In this document: positions 37,201 to 47,700 of the stretch, piece by piece
Position numbering within the stretch: position 1 is the first letter of the stretch
Layout: each line of letters starts with the position of its first letter
NCBI RefSeq assembly: GCF_932526225.1
Contig: NC_064036.1
Location: forward strand, 15,061,181-15,121,180
Length of the DNA stretch: 60,000 bases
Source: Nematostella vectensis
Lineage: Eukaryota > Cnidaria > Anthozoa > Actiniaria > Edwardsiidae
Direction: 5' to 3'
Position numbers and translations under genes: made by a program
Notes under the pieces: model-generated
Databases searched by the model: none
What the model saw: only the letters and a program-made list of their open reading frames with translations
What the model was told of the DNA's origin: nothing

Positions 37201-40200
37201 GCTTGTGCTTGGTTTGTTGGTGACAGTGATTGCAGCCAGAAGATTTGTAAAAGACGCGCTGTTTAGGTAGAGGAAGTTATGTGCAAAGGTGTGTTTGACA
37301 ATGGTTTGGTGGTGACAGTGAATGAGCGTTCTTCGCTTACTTTCTAAAAGTCGTTGTTGTGCTGTGGTTTAATTTAGTTGTAATTCGTTGAAAGAAGGGG
37401 GCAGAAAGTAGGAGAGGACACATGGGCTAGGAAAAGGGGGCATTGGGCAAAGAGGGGGAATCAGAAGCAGGAAAGAAAGGTTCAGAGAGGGAAGGAGTAC
37501 ACAAGGTATAAGAAAAGGGGAAGGTGGATAGGCAAGGAAGGGGGTTAGGTAGGGGCAGGATGGGAGAGAGGAAACAAGGGAAGGGGAAGGTGGAGAAACA
37601 GGGAAAGGGGTTAGATAGGGGAAAGGGTGCGAGGACACAAGAGATAGGGAAGGATAGGCTGGGAAAGGGGTTAGGGGTAAGGTAGGGGCAGCAAGGGAGA
37701 GAGGACATAAGGGAAGGCAAGGGAAAATTGGAATAAGGTAGCAGGAAATGTTGGTGCTAGCGTTGGGTTACCTTAGCACGACTGCAAGATTTCTTGAGAT
37801 CCCAGACAGAGCATCCCACTTCACAGTTAGGACACATGGGGTACGTCCAGGCTGGGTGATCGCACATTTCAAGTCTGTCCAGGAAAATTACATGCTTTAT
37901 CACCAAGTGCTACGAGGATTTATCCATCCAGGTTAGCAACAACAGAATAGAATCTTGCTTATAATAGGATAAATAAGAATATAAATTTCTTCCAGCCCAG
38001 TTTTTAGGTCGGGTAAAAGAGTAGCTTCAAAGATCAAATCCATGACAAATACTAAGCATGTTGGCAAAGCATGTTTTTTGGGAACAATCGTAATCTATAT
38101 CCACTCATTAAATTTTCCTCCATCAATTATTCAACCCATATCTCTAAGAAGGGGCTAAGGGATCATAATTTTCTGTTCTAAATGTAACGACATCGGACGC
38201 AGATCGTACGCGAGATTGTTTACGTTTTGTTGCCCATCCAAAGGCTTGATAATGTAGGCATTTGTACTCACGCGGGCATATTGTTAGGGCCATTTATTGT
38301 AGCAAAGCTGTAAATGAACACGATCAAACCCACGACAGATGGCATGATAAGCCACGCAGTGTACTGACCTGGAACATCAAAAAGTTGTTTTAGGCAACTA
38401 TTAGTCGCTTGCTACTTTTAGTGTTGCTGTGCTTCCGTTAATTGTTGATTTTAGTCCTGTTATGTTTTAGTTGAATGTGGTGTTTGTTAATGGCGGTGGT
38501 AATGGTGGTGGTGGTGTTTGTGATGGCGGTAGTGATGGTTAAGTTGGTGTTAGTGATGGTTATGGTGGTGTGCTAGTGATGGCGGTAGTGATGGTTAAGT
38601 TGGTGTTAGTGATGGCGGTGGTGTGCTAGTGATGGTGGTGGTGATGGTGGTGCGCTAGTGATGGCGTTGGTGATGGTTATGGTGGTGCTGGCGATGGTGG
38701 TGGTGATGGTTATGGTGGTGTGCTAGTGATGGCGGTGGTAATGGTTATGGTGGTGCGCTAGTGATGGTGGTGGTGATGGTTAAGTTGGTGTTAGTGATGG
38801 TTAAGTTGGTGTTAGTGATGGTTATGGTGGTGTGCTAGTGATGGCGGTGGTGATGGTTAAGTTGGTGTTAGTGATGGCGGTGGTGATGGTTATGGTGGTG
38901 TTAGTGATGGCGGTGGTGATGGTTATGGTGGTGTGCTAGCGATGGCGGTGGTGATGGTTATGGTGGTGTGCTAGTGATGGTGATGGTTATGTTGGTGTTA
39001 GTGATGGTTAAGTTGGTGTTAGTGATGGTTATGGTGGTGTGCTAGTGATGGCGGTAGTGATGGTTATGGTGGTGTGCTAGCGATGGCGGTGGTGATGGTT
39101 AAGTTGGTGTTAGTGATGGCGGTGGTGATGGTTATGGTGGTGTGCTAGTGATGGTGGTGGTGATGGTTCTGGTGGTGTGCTAGTGATGGTGGTGGTGATG
39201 GTTATGGTGGTGTGCTAGTGATGGTGGTGATGATGGTTCTGGTGGTGTGCTAGTGATGGTGGTGGTGATGGTTATGGTGGTGTGCTAGTGATGGTGGTGG
39301 TGATGGTTATGGTGGTGTGCTAGTGATGGTGGTGGCGATGGTTATGGTGGTGTGCTAGTGATGGTGATGGTTATGGTGGTGTGCTAGTGATGGCGGTGGT
39401 GATGGTTATGGTGGTGTTAGTGATGGCGGTGGTGATGGTTATGGTGGTGTTAGTGATGGCGGTGGTAATGGTTCTGGTGGTGTTAGTGATGGCGGTGGTG
39501 ATGGTTATGGTGGTGTGCTATTGATGGCGGTGGTGATGGTTCTGGTGGTGTGCTAGTGATGGTGGTGGTGATGGTTATGGTGGTGTGCTAGTGATGGTGG
39601 TGATGATGGTTCTGGTGGTGTGCTAGTGATGGTGGTGGTGATGGTTATGGTGGTGTGCTAGTGATGGTGGTGGTGATGGTTATGGTGGTGTGCTAGTGAT
39701 GGTGGTGGCGATGGTTATGGTGGTGTGCTAGTGATGGTGATGGTTATGGTGGTGTGCTAGTGATGGCGGTGGTGATGGTTATGGTGGTGTTAGTGATGGC
39801 GGTGGTGATGGTTATGGTGGTGTTAGTGATGGCGGTGGTGATGGTTATGGTGGTGTGCTAGTGATGGTGGTGGTAATGGTTATGGTGGTGCGCTAGTGAT
39901 GGTGGTGGTAATGGTTATGGTGGTGTGCTAGTGATGGTGGTGGTAATGGTTCTGGTGGTGTTAGTGATGGCGGTGGTGATGGTTATGGTGGTGCGCTAGT
40001 GATGGTGATGGTAATGGTTATGGTGGTGTGCTAGTGATGGTGGTGGCGATGGTTATGGTGGTGTGCTAGCGATGGCGGTGGTGATGGTTATGGTGGTGCT
40101 GGCGATGGTGGTGGTGATGGTTGTGGTGGTGTTAGTGATGGCGGTGGTGATGGTTGTGGTGGTGTTGTTTGGTAGTGATAATTGTGGCGATAGTGGTAGC

Positions 40201-43200
40201 GATGACATGACGCTTCAAATAAGCTCGTTTCACATCTAATAAGGCGGAAAATTCCTCTAAGTACTCAGTGAGTAATAGCAAACAAAATATCAAATGCAAA
40301 TTTTTTTTTAATTGATGCGACTTTTTGTAAAGTGTTATTGAAATTTGAGCTTTTCGTCCCTGAGCCTATACATAACGCAAGGACGATCAAGGAAAAATAT
40401 TTTAAAAAAAATAGTTATTTGCATATTTGCATTTCGGCCTGACGTTTTTTGTGTTTTGAAAATCATTCCGGAATATAAGGAACACATGGCAATTGTAAGA
40501 AAGTGTGTCTTCTTTCTCTATATCGAATTGCACATTTTCTAGGTTTTTCCGTCATGTCGGTAGCGATGGCGATGGTGCGCTGCTTCTATTATCTAATGGC
40601 GGTAGTAGTAACGGTAATGGTGTTAATGGCGATGGTGGATGGTAGTCAGTAGTGAATGTGGTGGTCGTTAAGGTAGCAGTGGTAATGATGATAGTGGTGG
40701 TAATGATGGCGGTGATTGTTTTGAACGATTTACATATGTTGATTTTGCATTTTTCCCTTATGTAAGAGCGGGAGCCCTGTGTCCGAACCGCGCGGGACTA
40801 GGGAGAGGGATTGCTTTGTAATTTGTGCAGTTCGGTTTTGTCCGCCACGAACTGCAACGAGTTTGCCGTTTTTTCTTCGTTTAGCATTAAAAATACAATC
40901 CCTTAACAGTCGTCGTCGTCCATAGCAGTGATGATGATAGTGGTGGTAATGATGGTGATAGAAGTGGTAATTATGATAGTGGTGGTAATGATGGTGATGG
41001 AAGTGGTAATGACGATAGTGGTGGTAATGATGGCGGCTGCGTTAGAGGTAGTGCCATTACAGTGTGTATTATTTTTGTGTTAACCTACCAAGCCAAGCAA
41101 AGTATATGGCTATTTTCTCGCCAAAGTACCATCTGAAAAAAAGATAAAAGCAATATTGAATATTTGACCAGGCGCCCCCTCCCATCTCGCTCATAAGCTT
41201 GCCTGATTTGATCCAATGGTTGGTACTTCAACCAAGCCCCCCCCCCCCCCCATCTCGCTCATAACCTTGCCTGATATGATCCAATGGCTGGTACTTGTAC
41301 CAAGCCCTCCCCCCCATCTCGCTCATAAGCTTGCCTGATATGATCCAATGGTTGGTACTTCTACCAAGCCCCCCCCTTCTCGCTCATAAGCTTGCCTGAT
41401 ATGATCCAATGGCTGGTACTTGTACCAAGCCCCCCATCTCGCCCAATATTCCTTCAGAACCTGACGCATGTTCAACTTCATCTCTTCAGGCCCGTGGGGA
41501 CCCTGGTGATACTCGGGTGGAAGATCTGCCGGGCCCTGCAACAAGTTATTTAATACATGTAAGACATACAATGGTCATCCTGACACAGAAGGGACAAGTG
41601 CTAGGTTTCCGGAAGCGACTTTCGTTGCTGTCAATTATTATAATATCTTTCTCAAAGCGATATATGGTCGGTGAAAATAGTCCCTCATTGTGGTAAAGCA
41701 ATGTTGATTCCCCATCAGAATTTGTACACTTGATCCCAAGATACAACTTTCTAATATCCTTCTTGTAAACAAATACATGGTTGAAATGTTTAGTAAAAAA
41801 TACTCGATGACAATGGCAATAACAATGATAACAACGACAGGGATTATCATGATCGAATCAATAATAGCAATATAGCTTGATGATGATGATGATGATAATG
41901 ATGATGACAACGATTATTATGATTGAAGGTAGTAATAATGGTGGTGATTTTCAGTGTGATGACAATCGCCGTCATCGTCTATCTATTCATTTATATTCCT
42001 CTATCGCCCATCTGAGCAATCCCTGATCTTAGCACAAGTACCCTCCCCCCCCCAAGATACTTTCGTCTCCCTACTCACCACATGTAGAGGGTAGGCAGCA
42101 CTGTACGTGCCCTCATCTACCAATCGGCTGATCCCAATCTCGCCTTTCTGACGTCTACCGTACACAGCGGTCTCAAGGATCTCACTGGCCTAAAGGAAAG
42201 CGGGCACGTGTTACTTTCGTGGCACGCTACGGTCAGCCGTCATTTCAAACATTGCACGTGACCCCCAGGCACAGCGTGGCTCGTGACAACCTCCTGATTC
42301 GAAATATTAGCAAGTAGATTTGTCATAATGACGTCAGCATATTGACAGTCATTGCCATCCAATGAGCAGTAAAAACGGCACGTGACAACCTCGTGTTGCG
42401 AAAGATAAGCCGATAGAAATTCATCAAAATGAAAACGCCTGCAGCCGCGGCGTCTAATGAGTCATATCAAAGAAAATATATATTTTTCCTTACCACTCTA
42501 GCTCTTTCGGTGTCTGTGAAGTATGTGTCTGGATTATCGCTACCAAGGAATCTAGAAGAAAACAGTTTTTTTGCATTTGCTTGCATTTTTTTAGAAGATG
42601 TGGGATGACAAGGCTTAGTTATATCATAGATTGAAAAGGAGGATTTAGGGTACGTTAACACATAATAATATTGAACATTGAACCTTGGAAAATTTAACAC
42701 ATATTTTTAACTTGTTAGATATGAAGGAAATTGCGTAGTATTATCACTTGTTTAGCTAGTCTGATTTGAGAGAAGTATCAGTGCTGGCTTAGCTTGTTAG
42801 CTAGACTTGAAGGGAATCGTGTAGTAACCTTACTTGTTTAGCTTGTTAGACTTGAAGGTAGTTGTGAAGTAGTCGGGAGGCGTATTCGGTACATCGTCTT
42901 TAAAGGGGCACGGAAGATGGAATTTCTTTAGCATTCGTTCCGTCCAGTTTACCTTAGTTCCTGTTCGCAACTGTGGTAAACAAGCGAAACACCTTAGACG
43001 TGGTGGTGGTGTGTGTAATATATTAGGCACAGATCATGCCAAGCACTTTCCACTGAGTTTAGCGGTTTTCGCTGAACATTGAGTTAATGTTGTTCAAATG
43101 TCATGTAAAACTGAGTTGGGCCCAGAACTTGAGCAATTTTGTGTGAATATAGAGTAATTGTTGTGAATATTGAGTAAATATTGCGTGAATAGTGTGTAAA

Positions 43201-43983
43201 TATTATGTGAAACTCACCTCGAGTGGAGCTCGGAAATTTAGCTCCTCTGCGTAAAATAACAGGACTTCCCATGGGACGTGAACCTTCACAAAATGCAGCT
43301 TTATTGTTTGGTCTTGAGTTATTTCCTAGAAAACAAATCGACCGATTTTTGTCACTTTTGTGCTATATTTATTTTTGAAAAGCCTTTAGGCTTTGCGCTG
43401 TGTATTCCATTTGGATTATAATTAAACAAAAATCGCAAAAATAAGAGCGCGCAAAAAGTAGGTCCATGCGCGGAGTTTTCTTGCCTTCATAATAACGTAA
43501 ATACTGTTACATTGGAGAAAAATCGCGAGCAGAAAATCCTTGGGCATTTTGTACCTCTTCAAATTCCAGCTGCGACTTCTTCAGATTATCAGTGAATGTT
43601 CTCCTCTTTTGTAATACGTCTGGATCAGGCTTCTCTTCTCCCTCCTCGAATACCAGGACATAATCTGTTGGGATATAAACTATGTTATACCACTAGAAAG
43701 ATAAAGGTGGATTTTTTTTCTTCAGCTAAGAAGATGAAAAGAAGTTAACAGGCACCACTTTTCAAAAAATTGTCATATTTCTTATATTTCTTCTCCCTTC
43801 TGCTTCTTTCACGACCCTCACTAGAGAAATATCCGGAAAAGGCTTACCTATTCGTCTTTTTCCATCCCTGAAGAAACATCCTCTTTCTCCACTCATATCT
43901 TCCTCGTCGTAATTCTGAAAAGGTAAACAGGTGCCTAGATTATAGCATTGACCACAGATGCGGGGGGACTGTTTCATTGACAT
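28233..43983 (-). CDS. Anoctamin/TMEM16 family membrane protein (ANO-B), tandem paralogue, 843 residues as modelled
   Basis: Second anoctamin, same strand as ANO-A. Exons in transcript order: 43848-43983, 43555-43664, 43218-43325, 42834-42970, 42494-42551, 42079-42189, 41396-41535, 41089-41132, 38272-38368, 37772-37874, 37075-37135, 36921-37003, 36290-36427, 35684-35842, 34473-34509, 34282-34393, 34157-34211, 33695-33792, 32300-32430, 31401-31606, 30146-30285, 29551-29641, 28233-28409. They total 2532 nt, phases consistent. Family hallmarks: [98 protein letters not shown]. The exon 41396-41535 uses a GC donor. The start is uncertain: from 43983 the frame is open straight into exon sequence, but a good acceptor (TTTTCAG) sits at 43915-43916, so an upstream N-terminal exon may replace the first 23 residues. 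ANO-A has 74 residues at that point. Subtype and channel/scramblase role unknown. Confidence 0.88.
30497..30890 (-). mobile_element. LINE reverse-transcriptase C-terminal fragment
   Basis: A minus-strand frame encodes sequence typical of the end of a non-LTR retrotransposon ORF2: [46 protein letters not shown]. It has no start and no upstream RT catalytic region. It is cut off at its 5' side by a (CCA)n tract. It lies inside the ANO-B intron 30286-31400 and is a truncated, inactive insertion. Confidence 0.75.
30894..30963. repeat. (CCA)n microsatellite
   Basis: About 23 uninterrupted CCA triplets. The poly-Trp or poly-Gly stretches predicted on the other strand are not protein. Confidence 0.97.
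31020..31320. repeat. Degenerate CAA/GACAACAA-rich simple repeat
   Basis: The plus strand is dominated by CAACAA, GACGACAAC and GATGGCGCTGACAACAA units. It continues the simple-sequence block after the (CCA)n tract, with no coding evidence. Confidence 0.85.
32474..32769. mobile_element. MITE with about 60-bp inverted ends (family Y, copy 2)
   Basis: The left arm has CCTATTTCAAAAAAGGTTGT and GGCAAATGGCAGTTCTA-like sequence. The right arm is its reverse complement (TAGAACTGCCATTTGCC, ACAACGTTTTTTGAAATAGG). It is in the ANO-B intron 32431-33694. A related, decayed copy is at 19026-19200 in ANO-A. Confidence 0.8.
33190..33694 (-). repeat. Tandem copies of the 3' half of ANO-B exon 33695-33792 with its donor
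   Basis: About five units (around 100 bp, one shortened to about 77 bp) lie directly downstream of the exon. Each contains, on the minus strand, an exon-like stretch (ATGATTGGCAAACAGGTCAT to TCTTTATACC) followed by the donor GTAAGTAACC. The most distal copy near 33200 is diverged (ACTTAAGGTCC). Confidence 0.92.
34600..35683 (-). repeat. Array of about 27 copies of the ANO-B exon 35684-35842 donor
   Basis: Units of about 27-43 bp have core TACCCTGCTAACTCCATGAT on the plus strand. On the minus strand each reads TTAGCAGG then GTATGTAAAG, reproducing the last bases of the exon (CTTAGCAGG) and its donor (GTATGT). Some units have a shared internal deletion, and a higher-order order of variants repeats (34680-34800 resembles 35040-35160). 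A few units have lost the donor (for example TTACCTGC). Confidence 0.94.
37375..37740. repeat. Purine-rich (GGGGAAAGGG) low-complexity tract
   Basis: The plus strand has G/A-rich degenerate units such as GGGAAAGGGGTTAGG and GGAGAGAGGA. It lies in the ANO-B intron between exons 37075-37135 and 37772-37874. The open frames on the complementary strand are Pro/Ser-rich translations of the repeat. Confidence 0.8.
38470..40195. repeat. Large GATGGTGGTG minisatellite, about 1.7 kb
   Basis: Hierarchical repeat of GTGATGGTTATGGTGGTG and GTGCTAGTGATGG units of 18-36 bp, with longer blocks repeated (about 39120-39420 resembles about 39540-39800). It occupies most of the ANO-B intron 38369-41088. No splice site is included. 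Confidence 0.95.
40203..40560. mobile_element. Non-autonomous element (family Z, copy 1)
   Basis: Shares TGACGCTTCAAATAAGC, AAGGCGGAAAATT, ATTGAAATTTGAGCTTTTCG and TTTTTCCGTCATGTCG with 44260-44642 at clearly homologous spacing. Its left terminal repeat is partly lost. Confidence 0.8.
41180..41395 (-). repeat. Three extra copies of the ANO-B exon 41396-41535 end with its GC donor
   Basis: On the plus strand CTTGCCTGATATGATCCAAT followed by GGTTGGTACTT..ACCAAGCCCC is repeated about every 65 bp. On the minus strand each copy reads GGATCATATCAG then GCAAGC, so exon end and GC donor are both duplicated. A C-run of variable length lies in each unit. Confidence 0.9.
42730..42833 (-). repeat. Decayed copies of the ANO-B exon 42834-42970 donor region
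   Basis: TTAGCTTGTTAGACTTGAAGG at the exon edge is echoed at about 42790-42812 (TTAGCTTGTTAGCTAGACTTG) and, more weakly, at about 42751-42772 (TTTAGCTAGTCTGATTTGAG). The adjoining exon part (GTAGTTGTGAAGTAG) also has a counterpart (GAATCGTGTAGTAACC). Confidence 0.6.
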
Positions 43984-44747
43984 CTACTATTTCATAGAGA
44001 GGCCATCTGGTCAGAAGTCTTTCTAAAATCATCCTGTTTCATTATACTACAGGGGCCGCTACAATTACTACCCCCGTACGCACTCACATATAACAGGCAA
44101 TGTAGAGGGTATTATAACGCCCTTTGCCCTGGTAGATGAAAAGGTTGCTTCGTAGAGGGTCAATCTTTTAAATAGAGGTGATATTAATACAGCAACTCAA
44201 AAGTTTCACTCTTTATACCATCAATAACCTTTCCTAAAACTCGATGAAAGGGATGTGTACGACATGACGGAAAAACATGACGTGACGCTTCAAATAAGCC
44301 CATTAAACATCAAATAAGGCGGAAAATTTCTCTGAGTACTTTTAAGTAACTTATAACTTATAGCAAACAAAATATCAAGTGCGACTCTTTTAAAAATGAT
44401 GCGACTTTTTGTAAAGTGTCATTGAAATTTGAGCTTTTCGTCCCTCAACTGATACACATGACAATGATGATCAAGGAAAAATTATCTTAAAAAGCCAAAA
44501 TCTGGTTATGTGCACTTCGGCCTCACGTTATTTGTGCTTTGAAAATCAGTCCGTAATACAAGGAACCTATAGCGACTGTAAGAAATTGTGTCTTCTTTCT
44601 CTATCTGGAATTGCACGTTTTCCAGATTTTTCCGTCATGTCGATGTGTCGATGTGAGTTGGGGTGGCAAAGTTGGCAGAACGTTGCTGGGTAGTGCTTTC
44701 TGGGTTTGATTCCCGTGAGTTGAGTTCCTCCGCTAGTATAGGCATTC
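43984..44747. other. Short intergenic region between the PDZ gene and ANO-B
   Basis: Only about 760 bp separate the PDZ stop codon from the modelled ANO-B start, and about half of it is a mobile element (44260-44642). It must hold the PDZ 3' UTR and any ANO-B 5' sequence. I found no convincing upstream ANO-B coding exon; the one candidate donor (GTGAGT near 44079-44084) has a stop in the required frame. Confidence 0.55.
44260..44642. mobile_element. Non-autonomous element with CGACATGACGGAAAAA ends (family Z, copy 2)
   Basis: The 16-bp terminal repeats CGACATGACGGAAAAA and TTTTTCCGTCATGTCG are perfect inverted copies. The interior is homologous to 40203-40560. Flanks ATGTGT on both sides suggest a short target duplication. 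Non-coding. Confidence 0.82.
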
Positions 44748-47700
44748 TTACAGACTAACCAGGTTATAGAGTTCGGACTTCTTATACAGCTCCTCTGCGT
44801 TCTTCTCAATGAGGAGCCTGACGCGATCTCCTGCTCGCTTGACTATCTGCACAGCAGCGTCTTGAGGAACGTTCCTAACGTCCACGTTATTGATCTAAAG
44901 AGCAAAATACAAGAAGGCTAAGGGAAAGGTGGATAGACAGGGAAAGGTGGATAGACAGGGAAAGGTGGATAGACAGGGAAAGGTGGATAGACAGGGAAAG
45001 GTGGATAGACAGGGAAAGGTGGATAGACAGGGAAAGGTGGATAGACAGGGAAAGGTGGATAGACAGGGAAAGGTGGATAGACAGGGAAAGGTGGATAGAC
45101 AGGGAAAGGTGGATAGACAGGGAAAGGTGGATAGACAGGGAAAGGTGGATAGACAGGGAAAGGTGGATAGACAGGGAAAGATGGATAGACAGGGAAAGGT
45201 GGATAGACAGGGAAAGGTGGATAGACAGGGAAAGGTGGATAGAAAGGGAAAGGGTCAGAAGGGGAGGGAGGACACTAGGGATAAGGAAAAGGAGATAGGC
45301 AAGGAAAGATATATCCGAACATTAGTTTAGGACAAAACAAGAATTAGATCTACAATTACTTTATATACAAAATCATATTGACAAAGGCATAAAAACATTA
45401 TGAACAAGAGGAGATTCTTGAACAGGTGAAGTTCTTGATATTATTGTAAAACACATAACATAACCCCTTCATTGCTTGACCTAGGAAGTAGTGAGCCCTT
45501 GTTACCTCGAGTATGCGGTCTCCTGGCTGAAGGCGAGACTCGCGGGCTGCGGGACTCCCTCGCTTGACAGACGTGATGAAGATCCCCGGATGACCACGCA
45601 AGTAGTTGGCATCGTTACCGCCCCTTATGTTGAATCCAAGCCCTGTTGGAAACATAGAAATGTGAATAATGGGTTATATGGCATGAGGGCAGTTGAAGAT
45701 GGGGATGGGGATGGGGCGTTTCTGCTGCCCAGGTGGGAGGGGGTGCTTGATTTTTTTAAGTCACGTATACAAATGGGGGACCTGACATTCAATGACACCA
45801 TGATTGATTTCTTAACAAGTCCGCTCTTCTGTTTAATATGATAAGCGGTACAAATGTGACAAGTTTATCATACCAGCTACATGATCATTAAAAAAAGGAT
45901 ACATATCATGGCAGATATTACAACCTATTAATCACGAGGGCTCTGGATGAATGCCTCAACACCAACTCGTTACCTTTCTAGAGAAGGCACTGATAAAGAC
46001 ACAAACGGATACCTTCGCTTCTGCCTCAACACCAACTCGTTACCTTTCTAGAGAAGGCACTAATAAAGACACAAACGGATACCTTCGCTTCTGCCTCAAC
46101 ACCAGCTCGTTACCTTTCTAGAGAAGGCACTGATAAAGACACAAACGGATACCTTCGCTTCTGCCTCAACACCAACTCGTTAGTTTTCTAGAGAAGGCAC
46201 TGATAAAGACACAAACGGATACCTTCGCTTCTGCCTCAACACCAACTCGTTACCTTTCTAGAGAAGGCACTGATAAAGGCACACACGGATACCTTAGCTT
46301 CTGCCTCAACACCAACTCGTTACCTTTCTAGAGAAGGCACTGATAAAGACACAAACGGATACCTTCTCTTCTGCCTCAACACCAACTCGTTAGTTTTCTA
46401 GAGTAGGCACTGATAAAGACACAAACGGATACCTTCGCTTCTGCCTCAACACCAACAAATAAGATATATCATGCTCTCTTTGTCATCAAAATGAATTCAA
46501 GTTCAAACAATAGAGATACTCGAGACCGAAAACTGTACGAGATCAGGCAGAAACAGGATATGACATACAACAATATTTCTTGGTCTGGATTATTGTACGA
46601 CAATTATTTTTGGGTGGTATAATTATTTTATATTCTTTTTCGCGCTTTTATTTTTTCGTTTCATGCTTCAATAAACATTAAATTTCATAAAAATGTGTCT
46701 TGTAAAGTCTATTTCTCCGATAAAAATAATATAAAGAAAATTGGACGAGATTGAACAGGGCTACTTCGAGTTAGAAGGGAACTCGAGTTATTGTCATTCT
46801 ATTCCATCTTTCATGTAAGATGCATTGCGGGCTTGGCAGACACGCTAGCCGGCTCAATGTATGTGACAAGTTTATCATACCAGCTACATGATCATTAAAA
46901 AAAGGATACATATCATGGCAGATATTACAACCTATTAATCACGAGGGCTCTGGATGAATGCCTCAACACCAACTCGTTACCTTTCTAGAGAAGGCACTGA
47001 TAAAGACACAAACGAATACCTTCGCTTCTGCCTCAACACCAACTCGTTACCTTTCTAGAGAAGGCACTAATAAAGACACAAACGGATACCTTCGCTTCTG
47101 CCTCAACACCAACTCGTTACCTTTCTAGAGAAGGCACTGATAAAGACACAAACGGATACCTTCGCTTCTGCCTCAACACCAACTCGTTAGTTTTCTAGAG
47201 AAGGCACTGATAAAGACACAAACGGATACCTTCGCTTCTGCCTCAACACCAACTCGTTAGTTTTCTAGAGAAGGCACTGATAAAGACACAAACGGATACC
47301 TTCGCTTCTGCCTCAACACCAACTCGTTACCTTTCTAGAGAAGGCACTGATAAAGGCACACACGGATACCTTAGCTTCTGCCTCAACACCAACTCGTTAC
47401 CTTTCTAGAGAAGGCACTGATAAAGACACAAACGGATACCTTCGCTTCTGCCTCAACACCAACTCGTTAGTTTTCTAGAGAAGGCACTGATAAAGACACA
47501 AACGGATACCTTCGCTTCTGCCTCAACACCAACTCGTTAGTTTTCTAGAGAAGGCACTGATAAAGACACAAACGGATACCTTCGCTTCTGCCTCAACACC
47601 AACTCGTTACCTTTCTAGAGAAGGCACTGATAAAGGCACACACGGATACCTTAGCTTCTGCCTCAACACCAACTCGTTACCTTTCTAGAGAAGGCACTGA

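Noticed and set aside
44929-45330. 133-codon plus-strand frame of repeated DRQGKV
   Set aside because: It is translation of an 18-bp minisatellite inside a PDZ-gene intron on the antisense strand; no start context, domain or independent support.
45491-45841. 116-codon plus-strand frame
   Set aside because: Antisense shadow of the PDZ3 exon 45506-45642.
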